Assembly (NCBI GenBank): GCA_965212525.1
Contig: CBDBVC010000058.1
Coordinates: 124,001-188,000, forward strand
From: SZUA-38 sp965212525
Lineage (GTDB): Bacteria; Pseudomonadota; Gammaproteobacteria; Xanthomonadales; SZUA-38
Reading direction: 5' to 3'
Length of the DNA stretch: 64,000 nt
Of this stretch, positions 26,297-34,664 are shown piece by piece. Position 1 is the stretch's first letter. Each line of letters starts with the position of its first letter. A program made the position numbers and the translations under genes. Under the pieces are notes generated by a model. The model was given only the letters and a program-made list of their open reading frames with translations. It was not told where the DNA came from and did no database searches.

Positions 26297-27556
26297 GTGA
26301 CAACAGCACTGAAAGAAACCCTCATTGGCCTTGTGAGGCCAGCCCGGGAACAGCCGCCAGCCAGACGTACCGATCTGGACTGGCTGCGTGTACTGGCCTT
26401 TGGTTTGTTGATTTTCTATCACATAGGCATGCTCTATGCGGCCAACTGGGGTTATCACTACAAGAGTGCCTATACATCCCAGTTGCTGGAGAATCTGATG
26501 CTGATGCTCAATCCCTGGCGCATGCCGCTGTTGTGGCTGGTCTCGGGTGTGGCGATTCGCTTCATCCTCGCCAGGGTGACTCTGTATCGGTTTGTCGGTT
26601 TGCGTTCGTTGCGGCTGCTGTTACCGCTGCTGTTCGCCATTGTGGTGATCGTGCCGCCCCAGCTGTACTGGGAGATGACGGTCAACGGTGACCTGTCGAT
26701 GGGTTATGTGGATTTTTACGTCGCCTTTCTGGTGCCGGGCAATCCGCTGTTCGACAGCTACACGGCCGGTATCTGGCCTCACATCGACGTCAATCACCTG
26801 TGGTATCTGCGGGAACTGTGGCAGTTTTCGCTGCTGATCGTGTTACTGTTGCCCCTGCTCAGGTCCGGTGCTGTTCGACGCCTGATCGATGCATTGTCGC
26901 GAACACCGGCTGTTGTGCTGTTTGGGATTGTCGCTGCACCGGTACTGGCGATCGAGCTGGTCATTGATGACAACCGTAATGCCATCGGCTTTGCCTTCCT
27001 GCTGTACGGCTATCTGCTGGGTTGGCACGAGGGTCTGTGGTCACGACTGCAGCAGGCTCGCAAGTTGATGGCGATTATGGCGATCGTCTTTTCACTGTTC
27101 ATGATCTTCCTCTACAACACCGTCTGGCTGGGTCAGACGGCGTACACGCCGCCACTGTTTCAACTCGCAATGGGTGTGAGTTACGGACTGTGCAGGGTGC
27201 TCTGGCTATTCGCTATCCTCGGATATGGCGCTGTGCTGCTGAAGCGGCGAGGGCGCTGTCTGGACTACCTGAACGAGGCGGTCTACCCCTGGTACATCCT
27301 GCACCAGAGTGTGCTGATCGTTGCCGCCGGCAGTCTGGCTCGCTATCAACTCGGGCCGGTGCTTGAGCCGGTGCTTGTCATTCTGATCACACTGGGATTT
27401 TGCAGCATCGGCTTTGAGCTGATCCGTCGTTCCAGCTTGCTCAGACCCCTGTTTGGTTTGCGTCAGGTACGATCGTGGTCCGCTGGCTGGCGTCGTATCG
27501 GCTATGCGATAGCCACCGTACTGCTGGTGCCCTTCGGGCTTGAAATCCTGTTCTGA
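26297..27556 (+). CDS. Acyltransferase-3/OpgC-like membrane acyltransferase
   Basis: 419 aa inner-membrane protein with about 10 hydrophobic helices. The acyltransferase family 3 start is recognisable: RRTDLDWLRVLAFGLLIFYHIGM (Asp and the His of FYHIG), then NPWRMPLLWLVSGVA, NHLWYLRELW and NEAVYPWYILHQSVLIV. It transfers acyl or succinyl groups to periplasmic glucans, lipids or other sugars. The start is uncertain: the GTG at 26297 has no good ribosome site, and another GTG (26333) lies inside. It probably is regulated by the divergent LytTR protein. It meets the LPMO gene tail to tail with 1 nt between. Confidence 0.88.
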   Translation: MTTALKETLIGLVRPAREQPPARRTDLDWLRVLAFGLLIFYHIGMLYAANWGYHYKSAYTSQLLENLMLMLNPWRMPLLWLVSGVAIRFILARVTLYRFVGLRSLRLLLPLLFAIVVIVPPQLYWEMTVNGDLSMGYVDFYVAFLVPGNPLFDSYTAGIWPHIDVNHLWYLRELWQFSLLIVLLLPLLRSGAVRRLIDALSRTPAVVLFGIVAAPVLAIELVIDDNRNAIGFAFLLYGYLLGWHEGLWSRLQQARKLMAIMAIVFSLFMIFLYNTVWLGQTAYTPPLFQLAMGVSYGLCRVLWLFAILGYGAVLLKRRGRCLDYLNEAVYPWYILHQSVLIVAAGSLARYQLGPVLEPVLVILITLGFCSIGFELIRRSSLLRPLFGLRQVRSWSAGWRRIGYAIATVLLVPFGLEILF

Positions 27557-27557
27557 A

Positions 27558-28247
27558 TCAGTCTTCGAACCCGTTGCCGAACAGCGCATCGGGCAGCTGA
27601 GTGGTGTCGAATTCCAGATCGATACAGGAATAATAGGCCGCCGGACTGTCGGCGCGTTGCCAGGCCTGAAACACGGTGTGTCGACCGCTGCGTGCGGGCA
27701 GGTCACATCGCATGCGATAGCCCTCGAAGCCGCCATCCAGGGTCTCCAGCGGGACGTTGGCATGCTGGCAGAACAGCTCCAGGTCATTCCAGTCGAGGCC
27801 ATCTGCAGGTTGCCAGTTGTCCTCAGTGATGAAGAAAGACATGTCCAGTGAGGAGTGTGGAATCGAGGCCCGCAACTGGAACTCATAATCGTCAAGCTGG
27901 TTCATGCTCACCGATGTCGCGAGCCAGTCATCACGTGGCAGGTCCAGCCCAGCGTAGACCGACAGACCCACACTGCAGATCTCGCCGTCGGGAATGATCT
28001 GCTGATGCTGTGAGTCCGCATCATTGCGGGCAATGCCGTCCCAGTCGAAGATTGGCCCCGAACCCATCACGGCGATGGCCGCTGCACAGGCGGGCTGTTG
28101 CGGATTGTCGGGATCATCGGCGAAACGGCAGGCATAGAGCCGGCTCATTGGCAGCGACATGCTGCCGTGTGCATGAACGGGTTCACTGAGCGGAATAATC
28201 AAAACCAGCGCCGTGGTGAAGAAAAGCAGAAGAACAGAGATTTTCAT
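27558..28247 (-). CDS. AA10 lytic polysaccharide monooxygenase with C-terminal GNGFED tag
   Basis: 229 aa secreted copper enzyme that oxidatively cleaves chitin or cellulose. A signal peptide of 26 residues ends VHA, leaving His27 as the mature N-terminus, HGSMSLPMSR, the AA10 copper site. The second ligand His131 lies in ASIPHSSLDMSFF, and the C-terminal strand RHTVFQAWQRADSPAAYYSCIDLEF matches the family, with a Tyr/Phe near the axial position. Six cysteines could form disulfides. There is no carbohydrate-binding module. The last residues are LFGNGFED, also seen in another secreted protein in this window. GAGGTG lies 6 nt before the ATG. No chitinase or cellulase is nearby. Confidence 0.92.
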   Translation of the reverse strand: MKISVLLLFFTTALVLIIPLSEPVHAHGSMSLPMSRLYACRFADDPDNPQQPACAAAIAVMGSGPIFDWDGIARNDADSQHQQIIPDGEICSVGLSVYAGLDLPRDDWLATSVSMNQLDDYEFQLRASIPHSSLDMSFFITEDNWQPADGLDWNDLELFCQHANVPLETLDGGFEGYRMRCDLPARSGRHTVFQAWQRADSPAAYYSCIDLEFDTTQLPDALFGNGFED

Positions 28248-28457
28248 GGCGTTCACCTCAGGGCGGCAACGGCAAGCCGTTGTCGCCTGTCTGTGTCGTC
28301 CATTGTGAGAACGCCCTCGCCGGTGCGGGTGTGATGACCGCCACGGCGTGATTCAGATTCTAGCCACTGGCTGCCATTCGGCCATGACGGGATCGCGAAA
28401 CTGTGCGCTGGTTAACCCTCTGAGGGTCAAAACTGTGACCGGGTTCAGATTCCTCGA

Positions 28458-28889
28458 TCAGTTGGCGAACAGCTGGGATTCAATGTCGTTGAAACCCTTG
28501 AACTCGAGCGCGTTGCCGGTCGGATCCTCGAAGAACAGTGTGCCCTGTTCGCCGGGTTCGCCCTGGAAACGTATGTACGGCTCGATAATGAAGCTGACGC
28601 CGGCCTCGGTCAGGCGGTCGGCCAGTTGTTGCCAGTCCGGCATGGACAGCACCACGCCAAAATGCGGTACCGGTACCGACTTTCGGTCGACGTTGTTGCA
28701 GTGAGCATGGATGCGCCCGTCAGGGCCCAGCGACTCGTCCAGGTGCACCACGAACTGGTGACCGAACAGATTGTAGTCAATCCAGTGACTGGCCGATCGG
28801 CCCTTTTTCAGACCCAGTGTGCCACCATAGAAGGCGTCGGCTTCAGCGATGTCACGCACGGCGATGGCCAGATGAAACGGATTGGGCAT
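28458..28889 (-). CDS. VOC-superfamily (glyoxalase/dioxygenase-like) protein
   Basis: 143 aa, two beta-alpha-beta-beta-beta modules. Probable metal ligands are His6 (FHLAIAV), His in VPHFGVVLSM and the Glu in ALEFKGF; the typical ending DPTGNALEFKGF is present. The family includes glyoxalase I, extradiol dioxygenases and antibiotic-resistance proteins; the substrate is unknown. AGGAGAG lies 6 nt before the ATG. Monocistronic. Confidence 0.9.
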   Translation of the reverse strand: MPNPFHLAIAVRDIAEADAFYGGTLGLKKGRSASHWIDYNLFGHQFVVHLDESLGPDGRIHAHCNNVDRKSVPVPHFGVVLSMPDWQQLADRLTEAGVSFIIEPYIRFQGEPGEQGTLFFEDPTGNALEFKGFNDIESQLFAN

Positions 28890-28968
28890 GTCGGCTCTCC
28901 TTCAGCGGGTGACCATTATGTCGTTCGCCGTCGGAATTGTGAATGCCCAATCCTGCTCTCTGAATCGA

Positions 28969-29661
28969 CTAGAAGAAATACTTGCAGGCGCCGGGCCAGA
29001 ATGCCCTGTCGTAACCCTTGTAGTGCACGGTCCAGATGATGTGGTAGGTCACACTGCCGCCCAGTACCGTGACCAGGCGTGAGAACCGCATCACCCGATC
29101 GATCTTGTTACCCGGTGAGGTTTCGGCGTTGTCTTCCAGTACACAGGTGCAGCCGTCAACCGGGCAGGTCATGCGATGGCGCAGGATGGTGCTGTCCTGA
29201 CCGGGTTTGCGGTTTACCTCGGGAAAGACGTCACTGAGGTTGTACACCATCTCGTCATAGATCTCGGCCAGAGACATGTTGATGTTGTCAAAGGGGTCAA
29301 TGTCGATACCCTCGGCGACATCGATGATCGCCTCTTCCTGGGCATTGGTCAGGTCGGAGCGGAAATCGGCCATGTTGGCCATGCCCATGTCGATGGGGGG
29401 CGCATAGCCGATCAGTTTGCCGTTGTGCATGATGTACACTTCGACCGATTTGACCTTCCAGTCGCTGCCGGTGCGGTAGAAGTTGCCACATCGGCCGGTG
29501 CAGTCGGGGATCGCCCCGGTTCTGCACTGAAATACGGGTTGTTTGCCGTCATCCTCAGTGATGAGGGTCTGCGTCGAATTCTCTGCCTGTGCCAGGTCTG
29601 TCAGCGACAGCATCAGCGCCATGAGCGTCACTGGCAATAGTCTGTTAAGGAGCTTGTCCAT
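28969..29661 (-). CDS. Secreted cysteine-containing protein, unknown
   Basis: 230 aa with a signal peptide of about 26 residues ending AQA. Cysteine clusters CRTGAIPDCTGRCGNFY near the mature N-terminus, CPVDGCTC in the middle and a last Cys in WPGACKYFF suggest disulfide bonding in the periplasm or outside. The rest is mixed alpha/beta with an acidic loop (DIDPFDNINMSLAEIYDEM). No family recognised. It is not obviously linked to its neighbours. Confidence 0.8.
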   Translation of the reverse strand: MDKLLNRLLPVTLMALMLSLTDLAQAENSTQTLITEDDGKQPVFQCRTGAIPDCTGRCGNFYRTGSDWKVKSVEVYIMHNGKLIGYAPPIDMGMANMADFRSDLTNAQEEAIIDVAEGIDIDPFDNINMSLAEIYDEMVYNLSDVFPEVNRKPGQDSTILRHRMTCPVDGCTCVLEDNAETSPGNKIDRVMRFSRLVTVLGGSVTYHIIWTVHYKGYDRAFWPGACKYFF

Positions 29662-29807
29662 GGTTCCATACCTCTCAATTCAGAATTGATCCGCCTCGAC
29701 AATCATGCGACAGCGACGTGGTTTCCGTGCCATCTGCGGATGAAAACGATCAGGGTTGCTGTGCGAGCTGCTATCATGAGAGACAGACATTTCCCGGCGG
29801 AAAACGA

Positions 29808-30290
29808 ATGTATTTTGAGAGTGTGATAGATCAGGTGGACGACTCGCTGGCAGACGAGATCGTGGCGTTCTGGACCCGTCATCATGCTTTTGTCACGCCG
29901 GTAGACATGGACAAGCGTGCGCGTCAGGCCGTCTTGCTGGCCCGTTCCGACAGAAGCGACGAGATTCTGGGCATCAGTACAGCTGTTGCCATGAAGTTGC
30001 CCCGATTTGGCCAGTGGTTCTATTTTTACCGCACCTTTGTCGAACCGGATTCAAGACAATCCCGGGTGGCCTATCTGATGTTGCAGGAAAGCACCGTCAT
30101 CCTCGAACAGCACAACCAGGCTTCGGACTCACACAATTGTCTTGGCGTGATGATCGAGCTGGAACACGATGCATTTGGCAGCAAGCTGCGGGCTGCGGTA
30201 TGGCCGAAAATCGATTATGCCTATGCCGGTCTGAGCCAGCGACGGCTGGAAATGCGGGTGCACTATTTCAGGGGGGCCAGGCTGACATGA
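29808..30290 (+). CDS. Small GNAT-like protein, uncharacterised
   Basis: 160 aa cytoplasmic protein. The start at 29808 begins MYFESVIDQVDDSLADEIVAFW; the open frame upstream of it looks noncoding. The middle (EILGISTAVAMKLPRFGQWFYFYRTFVEPDSRQSRVAYLMLQ) has the strand-strand-helix order of GNAT acetyltransferases with an unusual acetyl-CoA loop, but the motif is too weak to assign an activity. It ends 5 nt before a strong hairpin. Confidence 0.7.
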   Translation: MYFESVIDQVDDSLADEIVAFWTRHHAFVTPVDMDKRARQAVLLARSDRSDEILGISTAVAMKLPRFGQWFYFYRTFVEPDSRQSRVAYLMLQESTVILEQHNQASDSHNCLGVMIELEHDAFGSKLRAAVWPKIDYAYAGLSQRRLEMRVHYFRGARLT

Positions 30291-30294
30291 AATA

Positions 30295-30314
30295 GGCCCG
30301 GCATGAGCCGGGCC
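30295..30314. terminator. Hairpin between convergent genes
   Basis: The 8-bp GC stem GGCCCGGC / GCCGGGCC with loop ATGA lies between the + gene ending at 30290 and the - gene ending at 30339. The T-tract is weak on both strands (TATTTC on the minus side), so it is a probable rather than certain bidirectional terminator. Confidence 0.6.
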
Positions 30315-30338
30315 CGGAAAGGCAGTTGGTTGTTGTGC

Positions 30339-31970
30339 TTATCCCCGCCTTCTGCGCAAACCCAGTACGGCCAGCAATCCCAGGCCAAGGGTCATGATCA
30401 TCATGCCGATTCGATCCAGCACCGGAATCGCCTGTGGTGCAGGCGGTGGTGCCGCTGCAGCCAGTTCGATAGCGCCCAGGTCACACAGCTGTGACGAGGT
30501 GTCGGGTCTCGGATTACCGAGGATGTCGGTACCGAAACAGAACAGGACAACATTGGGGTCGGCCACATCCAGTGCGGGACTGCCGGCACCCGGTTCGAAC
30601 AGTCCGGGCCCGAAGTTCATGCTGGCAAGTGGCATCAGCAGGGGGTCCAGTCCCAGCAAGCCGGATGATACGGCATCCAGATTGAAATCGACGGTACTCT
30701 GAGGACCGGAGCCAAACAGCGAATGATCGAGTGTGGCAACCAGTGTGTTGCCGCCACGCGGATTGCCACGAATGTAATCGTCAATCGATACGTTATCTCC
30801 CAGAGACCTGCGAATGATTCTGGGTGTCAGGCTGCCGTTATTCAGCATCTGGATCGGATCCTTCAGTGCCGTGTCCGGTTGATTGATGATCCCGAGCGTG
30901 TCGATATCGGGCCCACCAATTCCGGCAGCATTGCCAGAAACAATTGAACCTGCCGCATTCAGATAGCTGTTGTACGTGGCACCTTGCCCACCAGCCGTTA
31001 ACAGCGTGATGCCGCCGCCCTCATTGTTGGCTGTATTGCTGGTGATGGTGCTCAGCTGCAGATTACAGGTCATGGTGCTGTCAGCGGAAGTTCCATTGTT
31101 GGCGGTCAGGCCGGCAAAGCTGGTGGCCGTGTTGCCGCTGATGACCGTATTCCGGATCTCGCAGAACGAGCCGTACTTGCCGTAGATCGACAGGCCACCG
31201 TATGAACCTGCGGTGTTTCCGGCGATCAGGCTGTTGCTGATGTCCACATTGTATTTGAGATAGACACCGCCATTGGTGGTTCCAGCAGAGTTGTTGCTGA
31301 TCTCACTGTCGGTGATGGTCGAATACAGCGTGTTCTGAACGGCGTACTGGTGAATGCCGCCGCCGGCGCCCTGCGATGTGTTGCTGCTGACCGTGGAGCT
31401 GGTCAGATCGATGCCCGCAGCGATCAATCGTATCCCACCGCCCAGTGCACCGGCATCGTTGTTGCTGATGGTGCTGCCGTTGATGACCAGACCCGGTCCG
31501 CCACCGACAGCGATGCCGCCACCGGTATCGGCTGTGTTGCCCGTTACAGTGACGTTATTCAGCTGTAGCGAGGCGTTGTAGCTATAGATGCCGCCACCGT
31601 ATCGACTGTAGTTGTAGTAGGTGCCGATTCCGCCGGTGATGGTCATGTCATTGATGGTGGTATTGCCACCGTAGCTGTAGAACACGGCATTGCCGTTACC
31701 ATCAACGGTGGCATTGGCACCAAGAAAGGTCACCTCATCAGTTATGGTCGGCAGATCACTGGCCAGCGTGATGGTGCTGTTGGCGATGGCGGTCAGATCT
31801 ATGGTGTCTGCACCGGCATTGCCATTTGAAAGATTGATCGCATCCCTGAGACTGCCTGCACCGGCATCATTGGTGTTGGTAACCGGAAACGAGCCTGCCT
31901 GTGCAGTGGAGACAGATCCCACGGCCAGGGTGATTGCAGCCGCAACCTTGTTTGAGTTGAGCGAAGACAT
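30339..31970 (-). CDS. Secreted right-handed beta-helix protein with IPTL-CTERM tail
   Basis: 543 aa surface protein. A signal peptide of about 25 residues ends AQA. Residues 30-430 are a parallel beta-helix of the polymorphic-outer-membrane/choice-of-anchor Q type: repeated turns like NNDAGALGGGI, NTSQGAGGGI, NTAGSYGGLSI and NNEGGGI. The tail AIPVLDRIG, a 17-residue hydrophobic segment and LRRRRG is a good IPTL-CTERM sorting signal, so the protein is probably processed and attached to extracellular matrix. GAGGGG lies 6 nt before the ATG. Adhesion or matrix building is inferred from fold and tail. Confidence 0.88.
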   Translation of the reverse strand: MSSLNSNKVAAAITLAVGSVSTAQAGSFPVTNTNDAGAGSLRDAINLSNGNAGADTIDLTAIANSTITLASDLPTITDEVTFLGANATVDGNGNAVFYSYGGNTTINDMTITGGIGTYYNYSRYGGGIYSYNASLQLNNVTVTGNTADTGGGIAVGGGPGLVINGSTISNNDAGALGGGIRLIAAGIDLTSSTVSSNTSQGAGGGIHQYAVQNTLYSTITDSEISNNSAGTTNGGVYLKYNVDISNSLIAGNTAGSYGGLSIYGKYGSFCEIRNTVISGNTATSFAGLTANNGTSADSTMTCNLQLSTITSNTANNEGGGITLLTAGGQGATYNSYLNAAGSIVSGNAAGIGGPDIDTLGIINQPDTALKDPIQMLNNGSLTPRIIRRSLGDNVSIDDYIRGNPRGGNTLVATLDHSLFGSGPQSTVDFNLDAVSSGLLGLDPLLMPLASMNFGPGLFEPGAGSPALDVADPNVVLFCFGTDILGNPRPDTSSQLCDLGAIELAAAAPPPAPQAIPVLDRIGMMIMTLGLGLLAVLGLRRRRG

Positions 31971-32189
31971 GGTGACCCCTCATCAATACATACGCTGGCC
32001 CATAAAACTAATGGATAACCGATAGAGATGCAATTTTTCTGTTCAGCAGACCGCCCCGGTGCCCGGCAATATCAGGAAATGCGGGCAGGCTGTTGTTCAA
32101 CAGACCTGCTGATTTTTGGCGGGAAGCGTGATCCTGATGATCAGCTGAGGTAAAGTGAGTCCGTTGGCCGTTCGAATCGGGGGGTATCA

Positions 32190-34664
32190 ATGGAACACGC
32201 TGTCTTTCTGACCATTCTGGGTGTCATGGGTCTGCTCACACTGGCCGTGATCATTCTGCCGCTCTCGAATCGCCTGTCACTGCCATTCACGGTCACCCTT
32301 GCAGCTGTCGGTATCGTGCTCGGCCTGCTGGCTCACATGGTCCCGGCCGAGGGTGGTCTCGGATTTGCCAGCGACATGATTCATGCGCTGCACCGCATGG
32401 AAATCACCTCAGAAGCCGTATTCTTCGTATTCCTGCCAGCACTGGTGTTCGAATCTGCGCTGGCCATTGATGTCAGGCGACTGATGGACGATCTGCCGCC
32501 TATCCTGATGCTGGCAGTAATCGGGCTGCTGATTTCGACCGTGGTGGCAGGTATGGCGATTTACGTCATTTCCGGTCAGGTGCTGCTGGTGTGTCTATTG
32601 CTGGGTGCCATTGTTTCAGCCACCGATCCGGTTGCCGTGGTGGCCATATTCAAGGATCTGGGTGCACCCAAACGCCTGGCCATTCTGGTAGAGGGCGAAA
32701 GCCTGTTCAACGATGCCACGGCCATCGTTGCATTCACCATTCTGTCCTCAATGATTCTGGGAGAATCAGACCCCTCACTAATGGGTGGGGTTGCTTCATT
32801 CCTGATGGTGTTTGTCGGCGGTATCGTGGTCGGCTATCTGCTGGCCCGACTGGCCTGCTGGGTGCTGAGCTGGCTCGGTGACTCGGATCTGGCCAGAACC
32901 GCACTGACCATCACGCTGGCCTATCTCTGTTTCATTGTGGCCGAACACTATCTTCACGTCTCGGGCGTCATGGCCGTGGTGACAGCAGCCTGTGTCCTGG
33001 GCTCGCGCGGTCGCAGCATACTCTCCAAATCGAGCTGGCATTCCATGGAACACGTCTGGGAGCAACTCGGATTTGTAGCCAACAGCGTCATCTTCGTGCT
33101 GGTGGGCGTGGCAGTGCCGACCATCATGGGCGAGATGACCTCAACCCAGTTCATGTGGCTGGGGGTACTGCTGGTGACGGCTTTCGCGGCACGCTTTGCC
33201 ATTATTTTCGGGCTCCTGCCGCTGCTGGCCAGACTCGGCTGGTCGGAGCGTGTTCAGGTGGGTTATCAGTTCGTCATGTTCTGGGGCGGCTTGCGCGGTG
33301 CGGTGTCTCTGGCACTGGCGCTGGCCGTGATGGAAAATGAAAAATTCCCTGAAGAAGTGCGCTCGTTCATCGGCATCATGGTGTGCGGATTCGTGCTGTT
33401 CACCTTGTTTGTCAATGCCACTACCGTCAAGTTCGTGATGCGCGCCTTCGGGCTGGACAAGCTCAGTCCGGTTGATGAAACCATTCGCGACAAGGTGCTG
33501 GCACGCTCATGGACGGAATTGTCCGATCAGCTGGTCAGTGCTGCCGAACAGCAGGGTATCGAAAAGCAGATCGTCAATCGGGTTATCACGCCATTCAATG
33601 AACGCAGCCAGCATGTGCGTGAGAAAGCGGTCAACAACGAACTGTCACCGGACCAGCAGATCAGAACCGGACTCAGGGTGCTGGCCTCGCATGAAAACCA
33701 GGCTTACGCCACTTATCTCGAGCAGGGCATGATTTCTACCGAGATCAGCAGGCAGTTACAGACCCGGGTGGCAGACTTGCAGGACGGTATCAAGCGCGAC
33801 AGCCGAGATGGTTATGTCAGCGTCTACGAACAGGCATTGCGCTTCAATGCCCAGGCTCGGCTGGCGGCCCGCATGCAGCGCCAGTTCGGTTATCAGAAAT
33901 GGCTGGCGCGACTATTGTCCGATCGCTATGAAATCCTGCAGGCCACCTGCATGTCATTACGTGACCAGCTGGGGTCGGTCATTGCAATCGTCAATGAAGT
34001 GGTGACCGATGAGGTCAGTGCACAACTGCACGACATCATCGAGGCGCGACTGGCGAAGACGAATAATTCGCTTCGCGCCATCGAGGCCACCTATCCAGAA
34101 TACACGGCTGCGGTCAAGGAGCGTCTGCTGCATCGCCTGGCTGACCGGATGGAACTGTCCAGCTACCAGCGGATGCTCAAGAACTCGACCATCGGCGGCG
34201 AGATCTACAAGGATCTGGTCAACGAGATGGCACGTTACAACGCATCCCACAGCATCAATCCGAGGCTGGATCTTGGCCTCGATGCGCGCAAACTGGTGTC
34301 CAAGGTACCGTTTTTTGCCGGCTTGTCCGACACGCGTCAGCAGGCCATTGCACAGATGCTTCAGCCAAGACTGGTGCTGCCCGATGAAGTCATCATGAAT
34401 GAGGGTGACAAGGGTGATGCCATGTATTTCATCTCATCCGGTGCGGTCAAGGTGGTGGTTGAGCCTGAGCCGGTGATTCTGGGTCGCGGTGATTTCTTTG
34501 GCGAGATGGCACTGCTGTCTGATCAGCCACGCAAGGCCAGCGTTCTGGCCAAGGGATTCTGTGATCTGCTGACGTTGAATACGCGCGATTTCCAGTTGCT
34601 GATGGATGCCGACCCCGATCTGAGATCAATTGTGGAACGGGTTGCTGCAGAACGGGGAGCCTGA
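32190..34664 (+). CDS. CPA1 Na+/H+ antiporter with C-terminal cyclic-nucleotide-binding domain
   Basis: 824 aa. About residues 1-410 form 12 transmembrane helices of the CPA1 family, with the transport motif TDPVAVVAIFKDLG (Asp146) and EGESLFNDATAIV (168-180) diagnostic of NhaP/NHE-type exchangers. Residues 430-690 form a long cytoplasmic helical region. Residues about 700-820 are a cNMP-binding domain with an intact phosphate-binding cassette, FFGEMALLSDQPRKASV. Bacterial CPA1 members of this size with cNMP domains are homologues of plant SOS1 and sperm NHE. It is expected to exchange Na+ or K+ for H+ under cyclic-nucleotide control. Its TGA directly abuts the opposing TGA of the potassium-channel gene. 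Confidence 0.93.
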   Translation: MEHAVFLTILGVMGLLTLAVIILPLSNRLSLPFTVTLAAVGIVLGLLAHMVPAEGGLGFASDMIHALHRMEITSEAVFFVFLPALVFESALAIDVRRLMDDLPPILMLAVIGLLISTVVAGMAIYVISGQVLLVCLLLGAIVSATDPVAVVAIFKDLGAPKRLAILVEGESLFNDATAIVAFTILSSMILGESDPSLMGGVASFLMVFVGGIVVGYLLARLACWVLSWLGDSDLARTALTITLAYLCFIVAEHYLHVSGVMAVVTAACVLGSRGRSILSKSSWHSMEHVWEQLGFVANSVIFVLVGVAVPTIMGEMTSTQFMWLGVLLVTAFAARFAIIFGLLPLLARLGWSERVQVGYQFVMFWGGLRGAVSLALALAVMENEKFPEEVRSFIGIMVCGFVLFTLFVNATTVKFVMRAFGLDKLSPVDETIRDKVLARSWTELSDQLVSAAEQQGIEKQIVNRVITPFNERSQHVREKAVNNELSPDQQIRTGLRVLASHENQAYATYLEQGMISTEISRQLQTRVADLQDGIKRDSRDGYVSVYEQALRFNAQARLAARMQRQFGYQKWLARLLSDRYEILQATCMSLRDQLGSVIAIVNEVVTDEVSAQLHDIIEARLAKTNNSLRAIEATYPEYTAAVKERLLHRLADRMELSSYQRMLKNSTIGGEIYKDLVNEMARYNASHSINPRLDLGLDARKLVSKVPFFAGLSDTRQQAIAQMLQPRLVLPDEVIMNEGDKGDAMYFISSGAVKVVVEPEPVILGRGDFFGEMALLSDQPRKASVLAKGFCDLLTLNTRDFQLLMDADPDLRSIVERVAAERGA

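Noticed and set aside
27206..27895. A 229-codon open frame on the minus strand across the acyltransferase end and LPMO start
   Set aside because: It crosses two recognised genes on opposite strands and has Ser/Pro/Thr-rich shadow composition.
30900..31700. Low-complexity repeats over the IPTL beta-helix gene
   Set aside because: They are protein-level beta-helix turns (NT, GG patterns) without DNA-level identity.
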